Notes under the pieces: generated by a model
What the model was told of the DNA's origin: nothing
What the model saw: only the letters and a program-made list of their open reading frames with translations
Databases searched by the model: none
Part shown: one piece after another, positions 1 to 7,609 of the stretch
Numbering within the stretch: the stretch's first letter is position 1
How the letters are laid out: each line of letters begins with the position of its first letter
Position numbers and translations under genes: made by a program
Origin: Dendronalium phyllosphericum CENA369
GTDB lineage: Bacteria; Cyanobacteriota; Cyanobacteriia; Cyanobacteriales; Nostocaceae
Direction of reading: 5' to 3'
NCBI RefSeq assembly: GCF_016056275.1
Contig: NZ_JAECZA010000277.1
Coordinates: 1 to 36,258 of the forward strand
Length of the DNA: 36,258 nucleotides

Positions 1-155
1 GGTGTAGGGTGTAGGGTGTGGGGTGTGGGGGAAGAAATAGCCCCAACAACCTCCAGGGTAAAAGCCCCGCCCTTTCAGGGCGCTTGCGCCCTAAAGGGTC
101 AGAATCCTCTTTACGCCGTCTTCACTACACCCCACACCCTACCCCCCACACCCTG
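1..155. repeat. GGTGTAGGG-type inverted repeat
   Basis: A G-rich run of GGTGTAGGG/GGTGTGGGG units (1-30) is mirrored by a C-rich run (about 125-154) of the complementary units, so the transcript could fold into a long imperfect hairpin. The same arrangement recurs at 13160-13235 and 24100-24193. It lies just downstream of the panB stop and may end that transcript, but it has no clear T-tract. I see no gene in this stretch. Confidence 0.7.
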
Positions 156-163
156 TTCAAGAA

Positions 164-940
164 TTACGATTGGGGAAATTTGCGATCGCGTACTTCCACA
201 GCATAATTTTCTACAGCTTTAGTAATCGTTTCGCGCAGATTTGTATAAACTTTGGCAAATGGTGGGTGCTTTTCAGAAAGACCGAGGACATCAGATGTAA
301 CTAAAACCTGCCCGTCGCAGTGGGGGCCTGCACCAATTCCAATTGTCGGAATACTTAATTTCTGTGTCACTAAGTTTGCCAAATCTGCGGGGATATGCTC
401 TAAGACGATGGAAAATACACCTGCTTGTTCGAGAGCGATCGCTTCATTTAAAATTCTTTCTGCGGCTTCTTGGGTTTTCCCTTGTTGACGCAACCCGATT
501 TGATGTACTGATTGGGGTGTCAAACCGACATGACCCATCACCGGAACTCCCGCTTGTACTAACCGAGCAATAGTTTCCACCATTGCTGGATAGCCACCTT
601 CCAACTTGACAGCTTGAGCGCCAGTTTCCTTAAGTATCAGTCCGGCTGAGTGCATCGCTTGTTGAAAGCTTTCTTGATACGTTAAAAATGGCAAATCTAC
701 AACAATTAATGCTCTTTTCACGCCACGACGTACAGATTTGGCATGAAATAACATCTCTTCTAGGGTAATTGGCAGTGTAGTTTCATACCCTAGAACCACT
801 GCCATCGAGTCGCCTACAAGGATTAAGTCTACACCAGCAGCGTCGAGGAGTTGGGCGATCGCATAATTCCAGGCGGTCAACGCTACAATTGAACGTCCCT
901 GTTGTTTCCATTGAATTAATTGCTGGGTAGTGACTGCCAT
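164..940 (-). CDS. panB: 3-methyl-2-oxobutanoate hydroxymethyltransferase
   Basis: PanB transfers a hydroxymethyl group from 5,10-methylenetetrahydrofolate to 3-methyl-2-oxobutanoate, giving ketopantoate in the cytosolic pantothenate/CoA pathway. The 258-aa product is of normal family length and has the TIM-barrel signature residues: the metal-binding VGDS at residues 42-45, Asp82 in VDLPF, Glu114 in KLEGG, and Glu181 in LEHIP, which aligns with the catalytic base of E. coli PanB. The [11 protein letters not shown] segment near residues 201-211 is also typical. The ATG start gives the usual short N-terminus. The gene stands alone: the next leftward gene lies about 150 bp upstream of it, separated by repeats. 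The family assignment is secure. Confidence 0.96.
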   Translation of the reverse strand: MAVTTQQLIQWKQQGRSIVALTAWNYAIAQLLDAAGVDLILVGDSMAVVLGYETTLPITLEEMLFHAKSVRRGVKRALIVVDLPFLTYQESFQQAMHSAGLILKETGAQAVKLEGGYPAMVETIARLVQAGVPVMGHVGLTPQSVHQIGLRQQGKTQEAAERILNEAIALEQAGVFSIVLEHIPADLANLVTQKLSIPTIGIGAGPHCDGQVLVTSDVLGLSEKHPPFAKVYTNLRETITKAVENYAVEVRDRKFPQS

Positions 941-949
941 TTTTTTAGT

Positions 950-970
950 GCTGAGTGCTGAGTGCTAAGT
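950..970. repeat. heptamer tandem repeat (GCTGAGT)3
   Basis: There are three tandem heptamers, GCTGAGT, GCTGAGT and GCTAAGT, immediately upstream of panB. This is the complement of the ACTCAGC heptamer found at 13398-13439 and belongs to the short tandemly repeated sequences common in heterocystous cyanobacteria. A looser run of GGAAGTC units follows around 1015-1033. Confidence 0.75.
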
Positions 971-1035
971 AGAAAGCTAGAAGTGAAAAGTTAGGAATTG
1001 GGAGTCAGTAGTTAGAAGTCGGAAGTCGGAAGTAG

Positions 1036-1055
1036 AGACGCGATTAATCGCGTCT
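1036..1055. repeat. 20-bp palindrome AGACGCGATTAATCGCGTCT
   Basis: This is a perfect 20-bp palindrome between two leftward genes. The same motif, split in two, flanks the repeat block at 2377-2661. It could act as a hairpin at the end of the propeller gene transcript or be a dispersed repeat; the second copy favours a repeat. Confidence 0.7.
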
Positions 1056-1089
1056 GTACAAGAGTTATTATTTCCCCAATCCCCAATCT

Positions 1090-2253
1090 CTACTTCACAG
1101 CGCGACTGAAAGCAAGATGAGGTTTTGCACTGCCCATTTTAGGCATTAACCAAGCCAGACCTTCACTTGTGCCAATCCACAATTTATTGCCGACATCAGG
1201 CACAAGGGCCAGAACCCGACTCGAAGGAAGTCCGGCAACTTCTGCGTCTAATACAGCTCCTGTATTTGGATTCAATCGTAACAAACCGTTGTTAGTACCG
1301 ACCCAGATACTACCATCTTTCGCAAAGCGCACTGCTGTAACGTTACGCCCGCGCAGGCGAGTTACAGACCTTAACACTGCACCAGTTTTGGGATTAATAA
1401 CTAGCAAATTATTCGGCATTCCCGCCCAAATTAATCCTTCTGGACTGATAGCTAAGGCTTGAACGGTCGTTCCTGGTAAATCAGTGATGCGTTTTATGAT
1501 TGCAGCTTTGGCGCTATCAATCCGCACCAGTCCATCAAGAGTGCCGACCCAAACATGACCTTCAGCATCTAAAGTCATGGCGTTAGCACTCACCCCAGGC
1601 AAATTTTTTAGTGTTGTCATAATTAAGCCTTGGTCGGGGCTAATTAAAGCTAAACCATTATCGGTTCCAGCCCACAAATAACCCCGTTTGTCAAGTAACA
1701 GCGATAACACTCGTTTGGAAGGTAAAAATAAATTTTGGGCTGTAATTTCGTTAGTGCGGGGGTCAACTCGCATCAGTCCTTCGTAACTTCCCACCCACAA
1801 GCGTCCGACTTTATCCTGAGCTAAAGCACCAATGGCGACATTTGGTAAACTAACACGAGCGATAATCTTCCCCGTGTTGGGGTCAATCCGCGATAATCCC
1901 CGCCAGGAACCCACCCAAAGATTGCCAGCAAAATCTCCTAGTAAGTTGCTAACACGGTAATCTACATCAAGCGATCGCTCTTCAATTCTTCGTTCATCCG
2001 GTAAAGGGTCTACTCGTGGCGGCGGCGCAGCAGCTGGATAAGAAGGAGTTAACTCTGATGGTTTGATGTCGGGAGTTTTTTTTGCCGCAACATTACTACT
2101 ATTGTTTTCTGCACTCGCTGGATTTGTCATGATTACAAGGTTAATGCTTGGCAGAGCTATCAACCCCAGCAAAACAGAATTAATCAATAAACTATTACGC
2201 TTGTGAAACAATACCACAGTGACATTTCCTTTGGAGACAGTACCCATAGCCAT
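1090..2253 (-). CDS. secreted or membrane-tethered seven-bladed beta-propeller protein
   Basis: The product is 387 aa. A basic start is followed by a hydrophobic segment at about residues 21-42 and then ASAEN, which reads as a signal peptide or uncleaved anchor. A Pro-rich linker follows. From about residue 105 to the end there are seven repeats of about 40 aa with the core LWVGT-x-x-GL-x-R-I-D-P-x-T-G. This matches the 'two-component regulator propeller' (Reg_prop) repeat, normally found in the periplasmic sensor half of large hybrid kinases. Here the propeller stands alone with no kinase, so a role in ligand or surface binding outside the cytoplasm is inferred, not shown. Several in-frame starts near the N-terminus make the exact start uncertain. 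The family is clear but the function is unknown. Confidence 0.85.
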   Translation of the reverse strand: MAMGTVSKGNVTVVLFHKRNSLLINSVLLGLIALPSINLVIMTNPASAENNSSNVAAKKTPDIKPSELTPSYPAAAPPPRVDPLPDERRIEERSLDVDYRVSNLLGDFAGNLWVGSWRGLSRIDPNTGKIIARVSLPNVAIGALAQDKVGRLWVGSYEGLMRVDPRTNEITAQNLFLPSKRVLSLLLDKRGYLWAGTDNGLALISPDQGLIMTTLKNLPGVSANAMTLDAEGHVWVGTLDGLVRIDSAKAAIIKRITDLPGTTVQALAISPEGLIWAGMPNNLLVINPKTGAVLRSVTRLRGRNVTAVRFAKDGSIWVGTNNGLLRLNPNTGAVLDAEVAGLPSSRVLALVPDVGNKLWIGTSEGLAWLMPKMGSAKPHLAFSRAVK

Positions 2254-2376
2254 TGCCTAAACTGGCTAACGGTTAATTTCAGTGTTCCCCCGCTTGGAAT
2301 GTTTTAAACGTCACCAACAAGTTTTCTGAGACTGGGGATTGGGGATTGGGGACTAGGGAACTCATAACTCTTGTAC

Positions 2377-2661
2377 AGACGCGATTAATAAGCCAGCGCG
2401 TTGCGGTGAATCAGTGCTGCGGAGAGAAGCGCTGTGCGGGGGTTCCCCCCGTTGAGGCGACTTCGGGGAGGGTTTCCCTCCGGAGCCACTTGCACAGGAA
2501 GGGTTTCCCGACTTGAGCAAAGTGGCATCAGGCAACTGTGTTAGCGCAGCGTTAGCGAGCCTGCGAGCGTCACCCGAAGGGGGGTTCCCACGGCAGTCCG
2601 TTCAAGTCGGGAAACCCGCCCACACGGCTGCCTCCCCGTTGTAGCGATTGGCATCGCGTCT
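2377..2661. repeat. nested intergenic repeat block
   Basis: The half-site AGACGCGATTAA (2377-2388) and its partner TCGCGTCT (2654-2661) are the two halves of the palindrome at 1036-1055, separated here by about 265 bp of GC-rich sequence. Inside are perfect 16-bp inverted arms, GGGTTTCCCGACTTGA (2501-2516) and its complement (2602-2617), plus further short hairpins. No open frame in it looks coding. It reads as one dispersed repeat inserted into another. Confidence 0.65.
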
Positions 2662-3306
2662 TCTGCCTTCACATTTCTATACAGTTATAGATGACTTTTG
2701 TAAATTATTTGTAACATAATGTTTAAAACTTTATTTAATAACAAATTTAAATAAATAAGTTAAAAACTTTCAAAGAATAACTTATCGAATTCTTGATATA
2801 TTGTGAGACAAGTTACAAATTACGTGGTGTGCAATTTTTTATCTTTCAGATACCACTCCGCTGGCTCTCGGTCAAGCAAATTCTCTCTGAGACTGACTCC
2901 TGTCAATAAGGAAGATAGCAGAAGTGCGGACGCGGGAATGTGTGCTAGCAAGCTCACTCCCTCAATAACCCCGATGTACAGGGTAATAATCGAATACTTG
3001 CCGCAAAATGTGGAGTTTTTGCTGAAACTGGGAAAACTTAGTGGGGTAAAAGGAAGAGATAAAAGAGAATTTTTATTCATGGGATGAGGGAAAAGCAGAA
3101 GCAATAAGTTATGCACCCCTAAGTGGGTAGAGCATTTTAACTAAAATGTTTGTCGCATAAAAATGGCTGCCCTCTGCCAGAGGCAACCTCTAACAAACAT
3201 ATTTCCTTATCTTCTCTCTGCTGTTGGGGGAATGAATGGGGGTGAGAGGAAATTGCACAGAACGTAACTTGATAAGTAAAAAGAGTGACTTCTTGGAAGG
3301 GAATTT
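2662..3306 (+). promoter_or_regulatory. rbcL upstream leader region
   Basis: About 640 bp without a credible gene lies before rbcL. The first part (about 2680-2800) is very AT-rich, as expected of a promoter region. A short hairpin, CCTCTG-C-CAGAGG, sits at 3171-3183. A ribosome binding site GGAAGG (about 3295-3300) precedes the rbcL ATG. A long untranslated leader is usual for rbcL in this group. I could not assign a transcription start or a definite NtcA or LysR-type site by eye. Confidence 0.4.
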
Positions 3307-4737
3307 ATGTCTTACGCTCAAACGAAGACTCAGTCAAAATCTGGGTATAAAGCCGGGGTTCAAGATTACAGACTAACTTATTACACACCCGATTACACAC
3401 CAAAAGATACAGATATTTTGGCGGCATTCCGGGTTACACCCCAACCTGGAGTTCCCTATGAAGAAGCAGCGGCGGCGGTAGCGGCTGAGTCTTCTACTGG
3501 TACTTGGACAACCGTATGGACAGACTTGCTCACCGACCTAGATCGCTACAAAGGTCGTTGCTACGATATCGAACCAGTTCGGGGCGAAGAAAACCAATTT
3601 ATTGCTTACATTGCCTATCCTCTGGATCTGTTTGAAGAAGGTTCTGTAACCAACATGTTGACCTCAATTGTAGGTAACGTGTTTGGGTTCAAAGCTCTAC
3701 GCGCACTGCGTTTAGAAGACTTGCGGATTCCTGTAGCTTACCTCAAGACCTTCCAAGGCCCTCCCCACGGTATCCAAGTTGAGCGTGACAAATTAAACAA
3801 ATACGGTCGTCCATTGTTGGGTTGTACGATCAAACCCAAGCTCGGTCTGTCTGCTAAGAACTACGGACGCGCTGTATACGAGTGTTTGCGCGGTGGTTTG
3901 GACTTCACCAAAGACGACGAAAACATCAACTCTGCACCATTCCAAAGATGGCGCGATCGCTTCTTGTTCGTTGCTGAAGCTATCCACAAAGCCCAAGCAG
4001 AAACAGGTGAAATCAAAGGTCACTACCTGAATGTTACCGCTCCCACCTGCGAAGAAATGCTAAAACGGGCACAGTTCGCTAAAGAACTGAACATGCCCAT
4101 CATTATGCATGACTACCTCACCGCAGGTTTCACTGCCAACACCACATTGGCTCGTTGGTGTCGTGACAACGGTCTATTGCTGCACATTCACAGAGCGATG
4201 CACGCCGTAATCGACCGTCAAAAGAACCACGGTATTCACTTCCGCGTTTTAGCTAAGACCCTGCGGATGTCCGGTGGCGACCACATCCACACTGGTACAG
4301 TGGTTGGTAAGTTGGAAGGCGAACGTGGTATCACAATGGGCTTTGTTGATCTGTTGCGTGAAAACTATGTTGAGCAAGACAAGTCTCGCGGTATCTACTT
4401 CACCCAAGATTGGGCTTCTATGCCTGGTGTATTTGCTGTTGCTTCCGGTGGTATCCACGTATGGCACATGCCTGCACTATTAGAAATCTTTGGTGATGAT
4501 TCCGTGCTGCAATTTGGTGGTGGTACTCTTGGTCACCCCTGGGGTAATGCTCCTGGTGCAGCCGCTAACCGCGTTGCCCTAGAAGCTTGTGTTCAAGCTC
4601 GTAACGAAGGTCGTAACTTGGCTCGTGAAGGTAACGATGTTATCCGCGAAGCTGCTAAATGGTCTCCTGAACTGGCTGCTGCTTGCGAACTGTGGAAGGA
4701 AATTAAGTTCGAGTTTGAATCAGTCGATACCGTCTGA
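3307..4737 (+). CDS. rbcL: RuBisCO large subunit, form IB
   Basis: This is the catalytic subunit of the carboxysomal CO2-fixing enzyme, which carboxylates or oxygenates ribulose-1,5-bisphosphate. The product is 476 aa, the normal length. Visible residues include the active-site Lys176 in TIKPKLG, the carbamylated Lys202 with Mg ligands Asp204 and Glu205 in FTKDDE, the [12 protein letters not shown] segment, and the [13 protein letters not shown] loop near residue 400. The sequence is form IB, the cyanobacterial/green-plant type. A GGAAGG ribosome site lies 6-7 bases before the ATG. It heads an operon with rbcX and rbcS, although a 236-bp gap with repeats separates it from rbcX. Codons are strongly biased toward C-ending forms, as in highly expressed genes. 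Confidence 0.99.
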   Translation: MSYAQTKTQSKSGYKAGVQDYRLTYYTPDYTPKDTDILAAFRVTPQPGVPYEEAAAAVAAESSTGTWTTVWTDLLTDLDRYKGRCYDIEPVRGEENQFIAYIAYPLDLFEEGSVTNMLTSIVGNVFGFKALRALRLEDLRIPVAYLKTFQGPPHGIQVERDKLNKYGRPLLGCTIKPKLGLSAKNYGRAVYECLRGGLDFTKDDENINSAPFQRWRDRFLFVAEAIHKAQAETGEIKGHYLNVTAPTCEEMLKRAQFAKELNMPIIMHDYLTAGFTANTTLARWCRDNGLLLHIHRAMHAVIDRQKNHGIHFRVLAKTLRMSGGDHIHTGTVVGKLEGERGITMGFVDLLRENYVEQDKSRGIYFTQDWASMPGVFAVASGGIHVWHMPALLEIFGDDSVLQFGGGTLGHPWGNAPGAAANRVALEACVQARNEGRNLAREGNDVIREAAKWSPELAAACELWKEIKFEFESVDTV

Positions 4738-4973
4738 TCCAAGAGTGAAAAGTTAAAAGTTAAAAGGTAAAAGAAAATAGTCATTCCTTCTTTTTACCCT
4801 TACGGGTGACGCTCATTCCTCGCTAACGCCACTTGCTTTATGCTGGGAAACCCGTCCACCCTTCGGGTTCAGCAGTCCCCCATCGACGGGAACCGCCAAG
4901 ATGGTAGCTGCTTCATCGCAGTGGCTCACTTTTTCCTTTTGATTTTTTACTTAACTATGGGCTGGGGTCAAGC
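4738..4973. repeat. repeat-filled rbcL-rbcX spacer
   Basis: The spacer begins with an AAAAGTTAAAAGTTAAAAGG low-complexity run and then holds GC-rich hairpin-forming sequence (about 4800-4930) with motifs such as GGGAAACCCG and CGCCACTTGC / GCAGTGGC. These resemble the repeat block at 2390-2650, which suggests one repeat family. The ATG of rbcX follows at 4974. The structure could affect relative expression of rbcL and rbcXS, but no terminator with a T-tract is visible. Confidence 0.6.
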
Positions 4974-5378
4974 ATGAATCTTAAGCAAATTGCGAAGGAC
5001 ACAGCCAAGACTCTCCAACGCTACCTGACATATCAGGCGCTGAAGACGGTACTGGCACAGTTGAGCGAAACTAATCCTCCCTTGGAACTTTGGCTGCATA
5101 ACTTTTCCGCCGATAAAATTCATGATGGAGAAGCATACATCGAGCAACTGCTCCAAGAGAAGCCAGATTTGGCGTTGCGAATCATGACTGTTAGAGAACA
5201 CATTGCCGAAGAAATCACAGAATTCCTACCGGAAATGGTTCGCACTGGCATTCAGCAAGCCAATATGGAACAACGTCGCCAGCATTTAGAACGGATCACG
5301 CAACTCAATTTAGCAAACCCTGGCCCTGAATCAGAACAGCAAGCAATCTCAGAGCCGAAGGACAACTTATCAAGTTAG
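4974..5378 (+). CDS. rbcX: RuBisCO assembly chaperone RbcX
   Basis: RbcX is a small homodimeric chaperone that binds the C-terminal tail of newly folded RbcL and helps assemble the L8 core before the small subunit displaces it. The product is 134 aa, the family length, and almost wholly helical. It starts MNLKQIAKDTAKTLQRYLTY, a strongly conserved RbcX N-terminus, followed by the family's central ALRIMTVREHIAEEITEFLP helix. The C-terminal 25 residues are polar and probably disordered. Its position between rbcL and rbcS is the standard cyanobacterial arrangement and supports the call. Only 45 bp separate it from rbcS. Confidence 0.97.
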   Translation: MNLKQIAKDTAKTLQRYLTYQALKTVLAQLSETNPPLELWLHNFSADKIHDGEAYIEQLLQEKPDLALRIMTVREHIAEEITEFLPEMVRTGIQQANMEQRRQHLERITQLNLANPGPESEQQAISEPKDNLSS

Positions 5379-5423
5379 TCAATCAAATCAGTAGTAAAAA
5401 ATCGCAACCCATCATCAACAGCT

Positions 5424-5753
5424 ATGCAAACTTTCTCAAAAGAGCGTCGTTACGAAACCCTCTCTTATTTGCCCCCTCTTTCTGATGCTCAAATTGCCAA
5501 GCAGATTCAGTACATCTTGAGTCAAGGTTATATTCCAGCAGTTGAGTTCAACGAAACTTCTGAGCCAACAGAGTTGTTTTGGACAATGTGGAAGCTGCCT
5601 TTGTTTGGCGCTAAATCGACTCAAGAAGTACTGAACGAAGTTCAATCTTGCCGTTCTCAATATTCCAACAACTACATCCGCGTTGTGGGTTTCGATAACA
5701 TTAAGCAGTGCCAAATCCTCAGCTTTATCGTTCATAAACCCAGCAGATATTAA
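5424..5753 (+). CDS. rbcS: RuBisCO small subunit
   Basis: This is the small subunit of the L8S8 holoenzyme; it caps the RbcL core and tunes catalysis and assembly. The product is 109 aa, normal for cyanobacteria, which lack the plant transit peptide. Diagnostic segments are the [11 protein letters not shown] start, the [10 protein letters not shown] strand, [11 protein letters not shown], and the [15 protein letters not shown] strand near the end. It is the last gene of the rbcLXS operon and is followed about 70 bp later by a strong rho-independent terminator. Confidence 0.99.
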   Translation: MQTFSKERRYETLSYLPPLSDAQIAKQIQYILSQGYIPAVEFNETSEPTELFWTMWKLPLFGAKSTQEVLNEVQSCRSQYSNNYIRVVGFDNIKQCQILSFIVHKPSRY

Positions 5754-5820
5754 AAAAGGTAAAGGATAAAAGCGAAAAGAAATTTCTTTTTCCTTATATC
5801 TTTTAAACTCACTTAAAATC

Positions 5821-5851
5821 AGAGAGGTAGTTAATTCTACCTCTCTTTTTT
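5821..5851 (+). terminator. rho-independent terminator of the rbc operon
   Basis: A perfect 10-bp stem, AGAGAGGTAG (5821-5830) and CTACCTCTCT (5837-5846), with a 6-base loop runs into a T-tract. It lies downstream of rbcS and before the next gene at 5911. Confidence 0.93.
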
Positions 5852-5910
5852 AATGACATTCTGAATTTCCCAAGCAATAGCGTACTTCAGAAAATTGAGA
5901 AATACTATAA

Positions 5911-6531
5911 ATGAATTTATTACATCTACCACAAGCAAGACTTTGCTTTGTTGGTGACTCTTTTGTTAACGGTACTGGCGATCCGGAATGCTTGGGTTGG
6001 ACAGGCAGAGTCTGTGCTAATGCTAATAAAAGAGGTTACGATATTACATACTATAATTTAGGCATTAGAAGAGACACAAGTACTGATATAGAAAAGCGAT
6101 GGTTACAGGAAGTATCAGTTCGTTTACCAAAAGAATATTATGGCAGAGTAGTATTTTCTTTTGGGCTAAATGACACAACAGTAGAGAACGGTAAAACTCG
6201 TGTAGACTTCATAGATTCAATCAGAAACACTCGCAAAATTTTAAATGAAGCCAAACAGATGTATCCTGTTTTGATGGTTGGCCCAGCACCAGATGTAGAA
6301 CGGGAAGATCCCCAAAGAAAAAAGAGAACTAGTGATTTATCTAAACAATTTGCTTTGATTTGTGATGAATTGAATATACCTTATTTAGATGTTTTTTCCA
6401 TATTAGAAAAATCTCATATCTGGATTGATGAAGCCAGAGCCAATGATGGCGCTCATCCCAAAGTAGGAGGTTATGTAGAATTTGCCAAAATTGTAGAAAC
6501 TTGGGATGCTTGGCAAAATTGGTTTCCTTAA
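5911..6531 (+). CDS. SGNH/GDSL-family hydrolase
   Basis: The 206-aa product is a probable cytosolic esterase or lipase of the GDSL (SGNH) superfamily. Block I is FVGDSFVNGTG with the nucleophile Ser17. Block III is FSFGLNDTT, containing the oxyanion Asn (near residue 90). Block V is DGAHPKVGGY, which holds the catalytic Asp and His about 20-30 residues before the end. There is no signal peptide or membrane segment. It follows the rbc terminator, so it is probably transcribed from its own promoter. The natural substrate cannot be read from the sequence. Confidence 0.88.
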   Translation: MNLLHLPQARLCFVGDSFVNGTGDPECLGWTGRVCANANKRGYDITYYNLGIRRDTSTDIEKRWLQEVSVRLPKEYYGRVVFSFGLNDTTVENGKTRVDFIDSIRNTRKILNEAKQMYPVLMVGPAPDVEREDPQRKKRTSDLSKQFALICDELNIPYLDVFSILEKSHIWIDEARANDGAHPKVGGYVEFAKIVETWDAWQNWFP

Positions 6532-6585
6532 GTTTATAGTTGGTTGAGACACTCGATTAAATTTGTTTAGATAATAATTGCTTAT

Positions 6586-6770
6586 CCCTCTTCTGTCAGT
6601 CTCCGAAAACATTTGCCATTTCTGAATTCTAGAGCTTTTGTACAGCAAGCGATCGCGCGATTATTTTCTAATAACAAATTCAAGAGCAATTTTTTTCTAA
6701 TAGTATAGGTTGTATTGATTGCCTCGTGAGACTTCTAGCAATCGCCCTCACGGAGAGTGACAGAAGAGGG
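6586..6770. mobile_element. 185-bp MITE with TTAT target duplication
   Basis: The terminal inverted repeats CCCTCTTCTGTCAGTCTCCG (6586-6605) and CGGAGAGTGACAGAAGAGGG (6751-6770) match at 19 of 20 positions. Direct TTAT copies flank the element at 6582-6585 and 6771-6774. It encodes nothing. The ends match the left end of the IS701-like element at 35875 (19 of 20 bases with the right arm), so that insertion sequence is the likely source of its transposase. It sits 40 bp upstream of the Uma2 gene, and a GTG inside its right arm creates a false start for that frame. Confidence 0.9.
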
Positions 6771-6810
6771 TTATACTAGATGCAGCAACACTCCTTTGAG
6801 GACTCTGCTA

Positions 6811-7512
6811 ATGACAGCATCGGTAGAACAAAACTTTGACAAAGATGCAAGAATTCCGCCGTTAGAAAGTGGTGATAGGCTCTCCCGCCACGAATTTGAG
6901 CGTCGATATACAGTAATGCCACATATTAAGAAAGCAGAACTAATAGAAGGAATCGTCTACGTGGCCTCACCTTTACGTTTTAACAGTCATGGAAAACCTC
7001 ATGCCAATCTTATTGGCTGGTTGTGGAATTATAAAGTTGCCACTCCTGGGGTTGAGTTAGGCGATAATTCTACAGTCCGTCTGGACTTGGACAACGAACC
7101 GCAACCTGATGTTGTATTGCTAATTGATGAAAAACTAGGTGGACAGGCACATATTAGTGACGATGACTACATTGAAGGCGCGCCAGAATTAGTGGCAGAA
7201 GTTGCGGCTAGCAGTGCTGCAAATGATTTATACGATAAGAAAAAAGCTTACCGTCGTAACGGCGTAAAAGAGTACATTGTTTGGCAGAGTTTAGAGAATA
7301 AACTTGATTGGTTCAGTTTGCAAAATGGAGAATATGTGTCATTAGAACCGGATGTAGATGGAGCGATTAAAAGTCGTGTATTTTCTGGATTGTGGTTAGA
7401 TGTACAGGCATTACGTGCAGGAGAAATGGCACAAGTTTTAGCTGTATTACAACAAGGATTGAATAGTAAAGAACATGCGGATTTTGTGCAGCAATTAACG
7501 CGCAAATCTTAG
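6811..7512 (+). CDS. Uma2 family (DUF820) endonuclease-fold protein
   Basis: The 233-aa product belongs to the Uma2/DUF820 family, a PD-(D/E)XK nuclease-like fold greatly expanded in cyanobacteria and of unknown biological role. The core is visible: EPQPDVVLLI (the Asp of the motif), then PELVAEVAASSA followed by the DKKKAYRRNGVKEYIVWQ segment. I chose the ATG at 6811 because a GAGG ribosome site lies about 9 bases before it. The longer frame from a GTG at 6757 begins inside the terminal repeat of a MITE and so is not likely to be ancestral. The gene is flanked by convergent and unrelated genes. Confidence 0.88.
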   Translation: MTASVEQNFDKDARIPPLESGDRLSRHEFERRYTVMPHIKKAELIEGIVYVASPLRFNSHGKPHANLIGWLWNYKVATPGVELGDNSTVRLDLDNEPQPDVVLLIDEKLGGQAHISDDDYIEGAPELVAEVAASSAANDLYDKKKAYRRNGVKEYIVWQSLENKLDWFSLQNGEYVSLEPDVDGAIKSRVFSGLWLDVQALRAGEMAQVLAVLQQGLNSKEHADFVQQLTRKS

Positions 7513-7609
7513 TTATAAATCTTTAATGTAAACCTGTCTAACCCTGCGCCCCCTAATTTCTCAATGTGCAAATTAAAAATACAAAAAGTTATATATTTTT
7601 CAGGGATAA

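Noticed and set aside
2803-3087. 94-codon rightward frame in the rbcL leader
   Set aside because: No family pattern and no ribosome site; it overlaps an equally long frame on the other strand.
6757-6810. Upstream GTG start for the Uma2 gene
   Set aside because: It lies inside the right terminal repeat of the MITE; the ATG at 6811 has a better ribosome site.
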